A DNA stretch of 24,772 bases from Chloroflexota bacterium (GCA_025924845.1 JAICHN010000018.1:1-24772), one strand, 5' to 3'. Counted from the first letter of the stretch, positions 1 through 7,468 are shown. A program made the numbers and translations. The notes: generated by a model from the letters alone, not told the origin.

Positions 1-132
1 CGTGAAGAGGGCCAGGGCCTCGTCGAATATGCCCTTATCCTCGCCCTGATCGCCATCCTGGTGATCATCGCCCTCAAGTTCTTGCAGCCGCAGATCTCGA
101 ATACTCTGAACACCGTTTCCAACAACCTCTAA
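1..132 (+). CDS. Flp-type (type IVb) pilin, 3' end only
   Basis: The window opens inside this gene, so its start and leader peptide are missing; 43 codons and a TAA remain. The visible protein begins REEGQGLVEYALILALIAIL, which carries the conserved Gly-Gln-Gly-Leu-Val-Glu-Tyr core of Flp/Fap pilins. Glu at the fifth position after the expected processing site is followed by a long hydrophobic helix and a short polar tail (NTLNTVSNNL). Family knowledge: a TadV-type peptidase cleaves such prepilins, and Tad machinery assembles them into adhesive surface pili. No other tad genes are visible here. A strong hairpin terminator follows 18 nt after the stop, so the transcript ends here. Identification is confident; the subtype and function in this organism are inferred. 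Confidence 0.88.
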   Translation, partial: REEGQGLVEYALILALIAILVIIALKFLQPQISNTLNTVSNNL

Positions 133-150
133 ACCAGGTACCGGCAACGA

Positions 151-184
151 AAAAGGGCGATCACCAAACGGTGATCGCCCTTTT
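151..184 (+). terminator. Rho-independent terminator after the pilin gene
   Basis: The sequence is a perfect 15-bp inverted repeat (151-165 with 170-184) around a 4-nt loop AAAC. The GC core is GGGCGATCACC, and the outer base pairs are A-tract/T-tract, so the RNA hairpin ends in a run of U. It lies 18 nt after the pilin stop. The A/T flanks would let it work on either strand. Confidence 0.93.
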
Positions 185-246
185 CCCATCCCGTCACTGA
201 CGCCGTCCTGGCGGCGTACGCCTGCTCAGCGCGGGCCGGGCGCTGC

Positions 247-275
247 TTGACGGACCGATAGGGCATCCGTATCAT
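247..275 (+). promoter_or_regulatory. Sigma-70-like promoter for the MarR-argS pair
   Basis: TTGACG (247-252) and TATCAT (270-275) are separated by exactly 17 bp. This puts the predicted transcript start near 282, about 35 nt before the MarR start codon. It lies just after the pilin terminator and is the only good promoter seen before the MarR gene. Assigned by eye only. Confidence 0.55.
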
Positions 276-316
276 CCAGCCAGGGGTCGGCCAGTGATCC
301 GCCCCGAGAGGGTTCC

Positions 317-772
317 ATGTCGCAGGCCGCCGATCTTTCCCCGATACATAGCGAGTCGGATGTGCGTGCTCAGGTGAGCGCGCAGTTTGATCGGCTGGTG
401 CGCCTCCTGTCCGTTACTGATGCTCAGGCCTGGATGGGCCTGGATATTTCCATGCCGCAATTCAAGACCATGATCCTCCTGTGGTACATGCAGAGGGCGC
501 GGGTCGGCGTTCTGGCCGAACAACTCGGCATCCACGTCTCCAATATGACCGGGATCCTCGATCGGCTGGTCGAGGCCGGGTTCGTCTGCCGCGAGGAGGA
601 TGCGGCGGATCGAAGGTTGGTCGTCTGCCGGCTTACGCCCAAGGGCGAGGGCACGCTCGCCAACCTCTACGGCAACCGCGTGGTCCATGTGCGAACACGG
701 CTGGAGCGTCTCTCCGAAGAGGAGCTGCGAGGCTTGCGCTCCGGTCTGGAAGTGCTGCTCGCCCGATGGTAG
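317..772 (+). CDS. MarR-family transcriptional regulator
   Basis: This 151-residue protein has the length and layout of MarR dimeric winged-helix regulators. An N-terminal helix (about residues 15-45) is followed by the winged HTH. The recognition region is GVLAEQLGIHVSNMTGILDR, and the wing is EEDAADRRLVVCRLTPKGEG, with the conserved Asp-Arg-Arg of the family. A C-terminal dimerisation helix ends the protein. The ATG is supported by GAGAGGG 4 nt upstream and by the promoter at 247-275. The stop overlaps the start of argS by 7 nt (ATGGTAG), so the two are probably translationally coupled. The ligand and targets cannot be read from sequence. Self-regulation is plausible, as is common in the family, but no clear operator palindrome was found. 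Confidence 0.9.
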   Translation: MSQAADLSPIHSESDVRAQVSAQFDRLVRLLSVTDAQAWMGLDISMPQFKTMILLWYMQRARVGVLAEQLGIHVSNMTGILDRLVEAGFVCREEDAADRRLVVCRLTPKGEGTLANLYGNRVVHVRTRLERLSEEELRGLRSGLEVLLARW

Positions 773-2721
773 TCGCCCAGTTTTCCCCGCTGGCTGAGCT
801 TGAGGCTCAGTGCCGGGCCCTGTTGCAGCCGCTGACGCCTCCCGGCACTGACTTGAGCTTCGAGCGCCCACGCTCCTCTGACCTGGGCGATCTCTCGTGC
901 AGCGTGGCGCTCAAGGTAGCCAAAGGCATGGGTCGACCACCCCTCGCCCTGGCCGAGGAGTGGGCGGCCGAAATGGCGGGCACGATCGACATGGCCCCTC
1001 TGGTGCGCGAGGTGCGAGCCGCCCGACCCGGTTTCCTCAATTTTTACGCCGAACCCGCCGCCTTCGCGGCCCTGGTACTGACGGCGGTGCGGGTCCACGG
1101 CGAGCGCTACGGCAGGCCCGGAGACATCACGGCGCGCTACGTGGTGGTGGAGCATACGTCGGTTAATCCCAATAAGCCATGGCACATAGGGCACGTGCGG
1201 AATGCCGTGCTGGGCGACGTTTTGGGCCGCGTCTTCCGCTTTGCCGGGCACGAAGTGGAGATCCAGAACTACATCGACGACACAGGCAAGCAAGTGGCCG
1301 ATATGCTCTTTGGCCTGATGTATCTGGGGATGCTCGGCGCGGACGGCACGGCGGCATCGCCTGGTAGCCGGAAGGCCGATCACTTCTACGGCGAGGCGTA
1401 TGTACGGATCAATGCGTTGGTCCGGGAGAACATTGTCCCCGCCGCGGAGATGGAAGCGGGGAGCAGGAGCTTCATGCACGCCCGCGAAAAGGGTGAGTAC
1501 CGCGATTTGGTCCATACGATTGTCCTCGCCCAGCTGGAGACGGCCTGGCGCCTGGGTATTTTCTATGATCTGTTGGTCTGGGAAGGCGACATCGTCAACG
1601 CCCACCTCTTCGAGGAGGCGATGGCGCTCCTCCGCACCTTTCCCAGCGTCTACGCACAGGACGAGGGTAGGCATCGCGGCTGTCTGGTCATCGATATGGG
1701 CGAGTATCTCCCGGAAGGCGCCGGCGAGACCGACGCGGAGGTGGACCACCCGACCGAGCGGGTGCTGATTCGCTCCAACGGACTGCCTACCTATACCGCC
1801 AAGGATATTGCCTACCATATGTGGAAGTTCGCCCTCCTCGCTACCGACTTACTTTACAGGCTGGATATCGCTCAGCCGAACGGGCAGGAACTCTGGACCT
1901 CCTCGCCGGCCGGCGAACCGCGACCCCGCCGTGCCGCCGAATATCTGATCAATCTGATTGATGTGCGGCAGAGCCTACCCCAGTTGGTGGTGAAGGCGGC
2001 GTTGCGCGTGATGGGCTTCACGCAGGCAGCGGCGGCACACCATCACCTCGGCTACGGTATCGTGGCGCCCAAGGGCGGCAAGTTCAGCGGCCGCGAGGGG
2101 ACGGAATTATCGGCCGACGGCGTGCTGGACGCCGTGGCGGAGGCCCAGTTTGCCCGTGCCGCCGCCAAGGCGGTGGAACGCGGCGCCGTGGTGCCCGAGG
2201 ATGAACTGCGCGCCACCTCGGAGCAGGTAGCGATCGGCGCCCTGCGCTACCTCATGTGCCGCTTCGATCCCTTGCGCAACGTGTCATTCACCATCGAAGA
2301 GGTGATCGACGAGCGGGGGCACACCGGCCTGTACGTGCAGTATGCCTACGCTCGCGCCCAGTCGATCTTCCGCAAGGGCGGTTATCTGGGCGAAGGGCAG
2401 TCCATCGTGGAGGGTGACGCCTGGGACGACGCCGATCCGGCGCTGCTTGTGCATCCCCGAGAGCGCGACCTGCTCCTCCTGATCGCCCGATTCCCCGGCG
2501 TGACGGCCCAGGTGTTGGAGGGGCTGGCCGTGCATGCCCTGGCCGATTACGCCCACGACCTTGCCGACCATTTCACGCTGTTCTACGAGGCGTGCCCTAT
2601 CTTACGATCCGACGTGCCGGGCGACCTTCGCCTGGCCCGCCTTGCCCTGGTCGCCGCGACGGCGCAATGCTTGCGGAATGTCTGCGGCCTGTTGGGTCTA
2701 CCGCTGCCGGACCGGCTCTAA
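766..2721 (+). CDS. argS: Arginine--tRNA ligase
   Basis: Class I aminoacyl-tRNA synthetase that charges tRNA-Arg with arginine in the cytoplasm. At 651 residues it is somewhat longer than the E. coli enzyme (577). Residues 1-115 form the ArgS N-terminal (tRNA D-loop binding) domain. The HIGH signature is exact at 140-143 (PNKPWHIGHVRN), with NYIDDTGKQ at 168-176. The KMSKS-like loop is KFSGREG at 439-445, a Ser-Gly-Arg variant. The DALR-type anticodon-binding domain runs from about 520 to the end. The frame stays open far upstream, but homology begins at the ATG at 766, which overlaps the MarR stop. The middle segment around 355-390 (after AKDIAYHMWKF) looks family-specific and may account for the extra length. 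Confidence 0.95.
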   Translation: MVVAQFSPLAELEAQCRALLQPLTPPGTDLSFERPRSSDLGDLSCSVALKVAKGMGRPPLALAEEWAAEMAGTIDMAPLVREVRAARPGFLNFYAEPAAFAALVLTAVRVHGERYGRPGDITARYVVVEHTSVNPNKPWHIGHVRNAVLGDVLGRVFRFAGHEVEIQNYIDDTGKQVADMLFGLMYLGMLGADGTAASPGSRKADHFYGEAYVRINALVRENIVPAAEMEAGSRSFMHAREKGEYRDLVHTIVLAQLETAWRLGIFYDLLVWEGDIVNAHLFEEAMALLRTFPSVYAQDEGRHRGCLVIDMGEYLPEGAGETDAEVDHPTERVLIRSNGLPTYTAKDIAYHMWKFALLATDLLYRLDIAQPNGQELWTSSPAGEPRPRRAAEYLINLIDVRQSLPQLVVKAALRVMGFTQAAAAHHHLGYGIVAPKGGKFSGREGTELSADGVLDAVAEAQFARAAAKAVERGAVVPEDELRATSEQVAIGALRYLMCRFDPLRNVSFTIEEVIDERGHTGLYVQYAYARAQSIFRKGGYLGEGQSIVEGDAWDDADPALLVHPRERDLLLLIARFPGVTAQVLEGLAVHALADYAHDLADHFTLFYEACPILRSDVPGDLRLARLALVAATAQCLRNVCGLLGLPLPDRL

Positions 2722-2722
2722 T

Positions 2723-2795
2723 TCACAAGAAAACAGTCGATCCGCGAATGTGGATCGGCTGCTGCGTGGCTTGGGCCACGCCCAGTTTCTTGTGA
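2723..2795. other. Three-helix inverted-repeat structure between argS and tRNA-Glu
   Basis: The outer arms TCACAAGAAA (2723-2732) and TTTCTTGTGA (2786-2795) pair over 10 bp. They enclose two hairpins. The first has AGTCGATCC (2735-2743) paired with GGATCGGCT (2752-2760), 9 bp with one G-T. The second has GCGTGGC (2764-2770) paired with GCCACGC (2775-2781), 7 bp around a TTGG loop. Together they can form a closed three-way junction. It begins one base after the argS stop and ends 13 nt from the 3' end of the convergent tRNA. A bidirectional terminator or processing element is the simplest reading; there is no classic U-tract. Confidence 0.6.
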
Positions 2796-2808
2796 GCGAT
2801 GAGCAGGG

Positions 2809-2882
2809 TAGCCCGGACGGGATTCGAACCCGTGATCTTCGCCTTGAAAGGGCGACATCCTAGGCCGCTAGACGACCGGGCC
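2809..2882 (-). tRNA. tRNA-Glu (anticodon UUC)
   Basis: On the minus strand the cloverleaf is complete. The acceptor stem GGCCCGG pairs with CCGGGCT (one G-U). The T arm has ACGGG and CCCGT around TTCGAAT. The anticodon stem TCGCC/GGCGA encloses the loop CTTTCAA, giving anticodon TTC (2846-2848 on the plus strand reads GAA). The discriminator base is A, and the next three bases are CCC, so CCA is not encoded and must be added after transcription. A promoter with a consensus -35 box lies just upstream (2905-2933). Confidence 0.96.
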
Positions 2883-2904
2883 GGATGGCAAGAAGCACCA
2901 TCTC

Positions 2905-2933
2905 AGGGTACGGGTCCCCTCCCGGCTTGTCAA
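2905..2933 (-). promoter_or_regulatory. Promoter of tRNA-Glu
   Basis: On the minus strand, TTGACA (2933-2928) and TACCCT (2910-2905) are 17 bp apart. The predicted start is near 2898, leaving a 5' leader of about 16 nt before the mature tRNA end at 2882. The -35 box is a perfect match to the sigma-70 consensus. Confidence 0.65.
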
Positions 2934-2951
2934 CCGGCCCGCCCGGGCGCG

Positions 2952-2980
2952 TTGACCGCAACGACGCGCGGTGCTATCTT
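2952..2980 (+). promoter_or_regulatory. Promoter of cysK
   Basis: TTGACC (2952-2957) and TATCTT (2975-2980) are separated by 17 bp. The predicted transcript start is near 2987, giving a leader of about 60 nt before cysK. Its -35 box lies only 18 bp from the -35 box of the divergent tRNA-Glu promoter, so the two polymerases could compete. Confidence 0.55.
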
Positions 2981-3046
2981 GGACCAGAACGGCGCTTTGT
3001 CAAGGAACCCGATAGGGTTTTGTGCCGCAAGGGAGGAAAAACCGCC

Positions 3047-3979
3047 ATGGGGAGGATCTTTGGAAACCTCGCCGAAACCATCGGGCGCACCCCGCTGGTG
3101 CAACTGAATCGAGTGACGGACGGCGCCGCGGCACGAGTGGCGGTGAAGCTCGAATATTTCAATCCCGCCGGCAGTGTCAAGGATCGCATTGGTCTGAGCA
3201 TGATCGAGGAGGCCGAGCGGGCCGGGCGGATTGCCCCCGGCAAGACGACGATCATCGAGCCGACCAGCGGCAACACGGGGATTGCCCTGTCCTTCGTCGC
3301 CGCCGCCAAGGGCTACCGCTTGATTCTTACCATGCCCGAGACGATGAGCGTGGAGCGCCGGCTTCTGCTCACCGCGCGCGGCGCCGAACTGGTGCTTACG
3401 CCGGGCAGCGGCGGCATGCCCGCCGCTATTGAAAAGGCCCGCGAATTAGCGGCGTCCATTCCCGATAGCTTTATGCCGATGCAGTTCGAGAACCCGGCCA
3501 ATTCGCAGATTCACCGCGAGACAACGGCAGAGGAGATCTGGGCCGACACGGAAGGCGCGGTCGATATCTTTGTCGGCGGCATCGGCACCGGCGGTACGAT
3601 CACCGGGGTGGGCGAGGTGCTTAAGGAGCGGAAGCCGGGCGTACGGATCATCGCGGTCGAGCCGGCGGAATCGCCGGTGCTTTCGGAAGGGAAAGCAGGG
3701 CCGCACAAGATTCAGGGTCTCGGTGTGCCGTTCGTACCCAAGATTCTCAACCGCGAGGTGATCGACGAGGTGATCGCCGTGAACGTCGAACAGTCCACGC
3801 AGACGGCCCGGCGGTTGGCCCGCGAGGAAGGGATTATGGGGGGCATTTCGAGCGGCGCCGCGCTCTACGCCGCCCTGCAGGTGGCGCACCGGCCCGAAAA
3901 CGCCGGCAAGCTCATCGTGGTGGTGCTGCCCGATACCGGCGAGCGCTACCTATCTACCTTCCTGTACCAAGAATCCTAA
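3047..3979 (+). CDS. cysK: Cysteine synthase A (O-acetylserine sulfhydrylase)
   Basis: PLP enzyme that makes cysteine from O-acetylserine and sulfide, the last step of cysteine synthesis. The 310 residues match the usual length. Visible family signatures are PLP-binding Lys45 in NPAGSVKDR, the substrate loop EPTSGNTG (71-78), the phosphate-binding loop [11 protein letters not shown] (177-187), [11 protein letters not shown] (221-231) and GIMGGISSG near the C-terminus. The ATG at 3047 has GGGAGG 10 nt upstream and gives the family's normal N-terminus, although the frame is open further upstream. It is transcribed alone from 2952-2980 and ends at the hairpin at 3992-4026. A CysM-like or cystathionine beta-synthase-like preference cannot be fully excluded, but the motifs fit CysK best. 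Confidence 0.93.
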   Translation: MGRIFGNLAETIGRTPLVQLNRVTDGAAARVAVKLEYFNPAGSVKDRIGLSMIEEAERAGRIAPGKTTIIEPTSGNTGIALSFVAAAKGYRLILTMPETMSVERRLLLTARGAELVLTPGSGGMPAAIEKARELAASIPDSFMPMQFENPANSQIHRETTAEEIWADTEGAVDIFVGGIGTGGTITGVGEVLKERKPGVRIIAVEPAESPVLSEGKAGPHKIQGLGVPFVPKILNREVIDEVIAVNVEQSTQTARRLAREEGIMGGISSGAALYAALQVAHRPENAGKLIVVVLPDTGERYLSTFLYQES

Positions 3980-3991
3980 ATCAATGTCCCA

Positions 3992-4026
3992 ATCTGGGAA
4001 GAGTGCCTCAGGCGCTCTTCCCAGAT
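3992..4026. terminator. Bidirectional hairpin between convergent cysK and VWA gene
   Basis: Bases 3992-4007 pair with 4011-4026: 16 bp with one G-T, around the 3-nt loop TCA. It starts 12 nt after the cysK stop. Its other arm ends one base before the stop codon of the minus-strand VWA gene (4027-4029). It has no long U-tract on either side, so termination strength is uncertain. Confidence 0.75.
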
Positions 4027-5661
4027 CTAACTTACCTTCTTTTGTTTGTTGGCCACGTAGTCGACCAGAATATACTCGCCGAGAGAGTCGGGCGTGGCAA
4101 AGAAGGCGCGCCCCTTGTTGATCCGCGTCATCTGCCCCACGAAGTCGGTCAGATAGTAGCCGCTCTCCAGCATGAAGGTGTTGATAATCACCTGGTCGCG
4201 CGTGCAGCGGATCACCTCGCGCAGCGTTTCCTGGATCGTGCGGTAGGTGGGGGGATAGTTGAACATCGGCTGCCCGCCCTCCAGGTGGGTGGTGGGCTCG
4301 CCGTCGGTGATCACGATCATCTGTTTGTTGCGCGCCTTGCTCTTGGCGAGCAGCTGCCGGCCCAGCATCAACGCATGCTGCAGGTTAGTGCCGTAGTTAT
4401 ATTCGTCCCAATTGATCCCCGGCAGTTGTTCCGGCTTGATCTCCCGCGCCAGATACGAGAAGCCGATAATGTGCAGCACGTCGCGCGGGTACTGGCTCTG
4501 GATCAGGCTATGCAGGGCAATCGCCACCTTTTTGGCCGAACCAAAGCAGCCGTTGAGAAACATCGAGCGGCTCATATCGAGCATCAGCACGGTGGCCGAC
4601 TGCGTCATCAACTCGGTGCGATAGACCTCGAAGTCCTCGGGCCGTAGCCGAACCGGCGTCCCTCGGCCCTGGCGCTGAATGGCATTCATCGTAGTCTTCT
4701 GAATGTCCATCAGAAACGGGTCGCCGAAGCTGTAGCGCTTCGTATCGTCGATCCGTTCGCCGCCGCCGCCGCGAAACACGGTGGCATGCTTGCCGAAGCT
4801 GTCTTTCTTGAGTTGCCCGAACACATCGCGGAGCGCCTTCTGGCCGATCTTGCGAATCCCCTGTGGGGTAAGCTCGTATTCCTCGCCGTTCTTCCGCACG
4901 TAGCCGGCATCCTCCAGCATCTTGCTGATTTGCTGGAGTTGCTCGAGGCGGGCCGCTTCCTCGGCGCCCAGGGCCTCGCGCACCTTGTCGAGGTCGATGT
5001 CGTCGATGCCGTCCCCATGCTGAGCGGCGCGCATCTGCGCCTCCAGCTCGTCCATCTGTTGCAGGTTCTCCATCATGGCCATCGCTTCGAGGAGAGACAG
5101 CGGCTCATCGCCCCGGAAGGGATAGCGCCGTCGGTTCTCGGCGTTGGGGAAGAGCTGCTGCATGTTCATGGCAAGGCGGGCCAGATCGGCGCGAAGTCTA
5201 TCGTCGCCGATCAAGGAGTCCATCATCTGTTGAAGCTGCTCGCGCATTTCGGGCGACATGCTCTCCATGAGCGCTTGCATGGCGGCCATCCGCTGCTGCA
5301 TGTGTTCGAGCAGTTCGTCCAGGTTGTTCACACCGGGGAACATATCCCCGTACTTCTCCATGAACTCATCGAACTTCGGTTCCTTGCCTTGCAGGCGGTC
5401 TTCCAGCATCTGGTTGAGGTCACGCACCATTTCGCGGGTGCGCTGCAAATCCTCGGGGCTGATGCTGTTGATCGCCTCCTGCATGCCCTGAAAATAGGAC
5501 TGCATCACTTGTTGGCGCAGCATGTCCTTGAGTTGTTGGAACTTATCACGAGCCTCGGTATCCATGAACTCGTATTGGGAGAGCGCCTGGAAGCGCTGAG
5601 GCACGCCCTCGGGAAGCGCATCGAGCGCCTCACGCTTCTTGGCCGCCATCCCTTCAAGCAT
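4027..5661 (-). CDS. VWA-domain protein, C-terminal part (gene interrupted by in-frame TAG)
   Basis: This is the main part of a MoxR-associated VWA protein. Residues 1-250 of this piece are helical and rich in Met, Gln, Glu and Leu, and probably form coiled coil. The von Willebrand A domain spans about 354-540. It keeps the full metal site: DMSRS (362-366), Thr in NYGTN (425) and Asp in ITDGEP (453). The same frame continues upstream through 12 more sense codons to a TAG at 5698-5700, and beyond it into 5698-6054. The ATG at 5661 has no ribosome binding site, so independent translation is doubtful. Family knowledge: such proteins act with MoxR-type AAA+ ATPases, often in protein or metal-complex maturation. 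The actual client is unknown. A hairpin follows the stop directly. Confidence 0.88.
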   Translation of the reverse strand: MLEGMAAKKREALDALPEGVPQRFQALSQYEFMDTEARDKFQQLKDMLRQQVMQSYFQGMQEAINSISPEDLQRTREMVRDLNQMLEDRLQGKEPKFDEFMEKYGDMFPGVNNLDELLEHMQQRMAAMQALMESMSPEMREQLQQMMDSLIGDDRLRADLARLAMNMQQLFPNAENRRRYPFRGDEPLSLLEAMAMMENLQQMDELEAQMRAAQHGDGIDDIDLDKVREALGAEEAARLEQLQQISKMLEDAGYVRKNGEEYELTPQGIRKIGQKALRDVFGQLKKDSFGKHATVFRGGGGERIDDTKRYSFGDPFLMDIQKTTMNAIQRQGRGTPVRLRPEDFEVYRTELMTQSATVLMLDMSRSMFLNGCFGSAKKVAIALHSLIQSQYPRDVLHIIGFSYLAREIKPEQLPGINWDEYNYGTNLQHALMLGRQLLAKSKARNKQMIVITDGEPTTHLEGGQPMFNYPPTYRTIQETLREVIRCTRDQVIINTFMLESGYYLTDFVGQMTRINKGRAFFATPDSLGEYILVDYVANKQKKVS

Positions 5662-5697
5662 CTTGCGCAGCGCGGCGGCATCCTCGGCCGAGGTTTG

Positions 5698-6054
5698 CTA
5701 CTCGCCGGCGGGCTGCTTGGCTTCCTCGACTCGGCGTTCGATGCCGGCTCGCTCGGTGTCCACCACATCCTGCAAGCGCGCCTTCATATCGTCCATGATC
5801 GAGTTGAGGTTGTGGCGATTCAGCATCTGCTGCCGACGGTCGCGAAGCCGCTCGAGCATCTGCTTCATGCCGTCCAGGCGATCGCCGAGGCGACCCTCAT
5901 CACCCATGCGATAGAGGCGCTGCAGCACGCGCTGCAGGTCACCGTCGGCCAGCAGATCTTCGGACAGGGCCTCCATCAGATCATGCGCGTCGAACGGATT
6001 GATTTGTTGACTGTTGTCCCATTCCGAATAGCGAAAGGCGCTGTTCAGTTCCAC
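5698..6054 (-). CDS. VWA-domain protein, N-terminal part, ends at in-frame TAG
   Basis: These 118 residues (GTG start, FRYSEWDNSQQINPFDAHDL near the N-terminus, then LMEALSEDLLADGD) look like the N-terminal section of the MoxR-associated VWA proteins, which I recall as single longer polypeptides. GGGAGG lies 7 nt before the GTG, and the start follows the ATPase stop by 19 nt, so the gene is the second of an operon. The section is strongly helical and charged, and ends KQPAGE. After the TAG the frame continues without shift as QTSAEDAAALRKML. A single C-to-T change (CAG to TAG) in a Gln-rich linker would explain it, as would a sequencing or assembly error. Readthrough or two separate subunits are less likely alternatives. 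Confidence 0.82.
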   Translation of the reverse strand: MELNSAFRYSEWDNSQQINPFDAHDLMEALSEDLLADGDLQRVLQRLYRMGDEGRLGDRLDGMKQMLERLRDRRQQMLNRHNLNSIMDDMKARLQDVVDTERAGIERRVEEAKQPAGE

Positions 6055-6073
6055 GACGCTACCTCCCGGTGCC

Positions 6074-7468
6074 CTACTTTCGGTAGCGCACGCCCCCCGG
6101 CTTACGATCCTTGTTCAATTTACGATTCAAGTGTACGCCTTCAAGGATGAACTCCACGGCGGCGGCGGCGCTGGCCGGGTTCCCCTGGGCGTTCAGCTTG
6201 CTTACCGCGGCACGCAGACCGCGTACCTCGGAGACTTGACGCACGTATTGCATGGCGGGCATGCCGTCGCTGGTATCCACGCCGAATCCGCGGTCGAAGT
6301 TGGCCAGCAGTTCATCGAACTCCTGTAAGAGGAAGTAGCGATTGAATACGTTCAGGACGGCGCCCTGGCTTATCCGCTCGATGATCCGTTCCTCGCTGGC
6401 CTCGCCTACCGTCTCCAACTCGATTTTGCCGGCGGTGGAGGCGACCACGGCGGGAAGATCGCTGATGCGGGGCGCCACCTGCTTCTCACCCAGGCGAATG
6501 GCGCGGCGGAACGCATTGCTCAGCACGTTCTCGTAGTTGCTGATCGAGACGCGAACGCTCACCCCGGAGCGCTTGGAAATGTCGGGATTCTTGCGGGCGA
6601 GGTGCGTGACCTCGGCGATGATCTCTTTCATATAGCGTGGGAAGGAAACCTCCATGTCCTGATCGGTAAAGGGCGTGGCCTCCTGTTCCATGATCGAGAT
6701 CTCGTGTTCGATGGTGCGCGGGTAATGGGTGCGGATCTCCGACCCGATCCGGTCCTTGAGCGGGGTAATGATCCGGCCGCGATTGGTGTAATCCTCGGGA
6801 TTGGCGCTGGCCACGACATAGACGTCGAGCGGCAGGCGGATCTTGTAGCCGCGGATCTGCACGTCGCGTTCTTCCATGATATTGAGTAGGCCAACCTGAA
6901 TGCGTTCGGCCAGGTCGGGCAACTCGTTGATGCAGAAGATGCCGCGGTTGGTGCGCGGCACCAGCCCGTAGGCGATGGTCAGTTCGTCGGAGAGATAGCG
7001 GCCCTCGGCCACCTTAATGGGGTCGATCTCGCCAATCAGGTCGGCGATCGTGATGTCCGGAGTAGCCAATTTCTCGCCATAGCGTTGCTCGCGGTTGAGC
7101 CAGGTGATCTCGGTGTCGTCGCCCTTCGCTTCGAGTAGGGCGCGCGAGGCGGCGGTAATCGGGTGGAAGGGGTCCTCGTTCAGTTCGCTGCCCGCGATAG
7201 CCGGAACCTCGTCGTCCAGCAGGTTGACCAAAGATCGGGCAATACGGGTCTTAGCCTGGCCGCGTTCGCCGAGCAGCACGATATCCTGGCCGGAGAGGAT
7301 GGCGTTTTCCACCTGGGGAATGACCGTATCCTCGTAGCCGACGACGCCGGGAAACAATTCCTCGCCGGCGCGCATTTTAGCAATTAGATTCTTGCGCAAC
7401 TCCTGCTTGACGGTAAGGCCCTGATAGCCGCCGGATCGCAGTTCGCCAATCGTTCGTGGTCGCGTCAT
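6074..7468 (-). CDS. MoxR/ChlI-type AAA+ ATPase
   Basis: This 464-residue AAA+ protein resembles the magnesium-chelatase ChlI/BchI and MoxR group. Walker A is GERGQAKT (67-74). The Walker B segment is GIFCINELPDL (176-186), where Asn replaces the usual Asp before the catalytic Glu182. Sensor 1 is ASANPEDY (220-227), and a candidate arginine finger lies in LKDRIGS near residue 240. A C-terminal helical region follows. GAGGAG lies 7 nt before the ATG. It is the first gene of an operon with the VWA protein (19 nt gap), the classic ATPase/VWA partnership also used by metal chelatases and the CbbQO, MoxR and RavA systems. No chlorophyll or cobalamin genes are nearby, so a chelatase role is not supported; a general chaperone or maturation role is the better inference. 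Confidence 0.9.
   Translation of the reverse strand: MTRPRTIGELRSGGYQGLTVKQELRKNLIAKMRAGEELFPGVVGYEDTVIPQVENAILSGQDIVLLGERGQAKTRIARSLVNLLDDEVPAIAGSELNEDPFHPITAASRALLEAKGDDTEITWLNREQRYGEKLATPDITIADLIGEIDPIKVAEGRYLSDELTIAYGLVPRTNRGIFCINELPDLAERIQVGLLNIMEERDVQIRGYKIRLPLDVYVVASANPEDYTNRGRIITPLKDRIGSEIRTHYPRTIEHEISIMEQEATPFTDQDMEVSFPRYMKEIIAEVTHLARKNPDISKRSGVSVRVSISNYENVLSNAFRRAIRLGEKQVAPRISDLPAVVASTAGKIELETVGEASEERIIERISQGAVLNVFNRYFLLQEFDELLANFDRGFGVDTSDGMPAMQYVRQVSEVRGLRAAVSKLNAQGNPASAAAAVEFILEGVHLNRKLNKDRKPGGVRYRK

Noticed and set aside
481..765. 95-codon upstream extension of argS
   Set aside because: The extension is Arg/Gly-rich and overlaps the MarR gene in another frame. ArgS homology starts at the ATG at 766.
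667..1818. 383-codon minus-strand frame opposite argS
   Set aside because: Shadow of argS. Its composition is His/Arg-rich with no motif, and argS has its HIGH signature on the other strand.
2738..2781. Two simple terminators in tandem after argS
   Set aside because: The outer 10-bp arms enclosing both hairpins make a single folded unit the better description; neither hairpin has a U-tract.
2534..3107. Plus-strand reading frames over the tRNA, with peptides such as DGIRTRDLRLERATS and [20 protein letters not shown]
   Set aside because: These are well-known spurious translations of the antisense strand of a tRNA gene. They lie exactly over tRNA-Glu.
4003..6150. Long open frames on the plus strand opposite the VWA gene (up to 454 codons, His/Leu-rich)
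   Set aside because: They are a mirror effect of Gln/Glu/Met-rich helical codons in a GC-rich gene. The minus strand has the VWA metal site, ribosome sites and operon structure.
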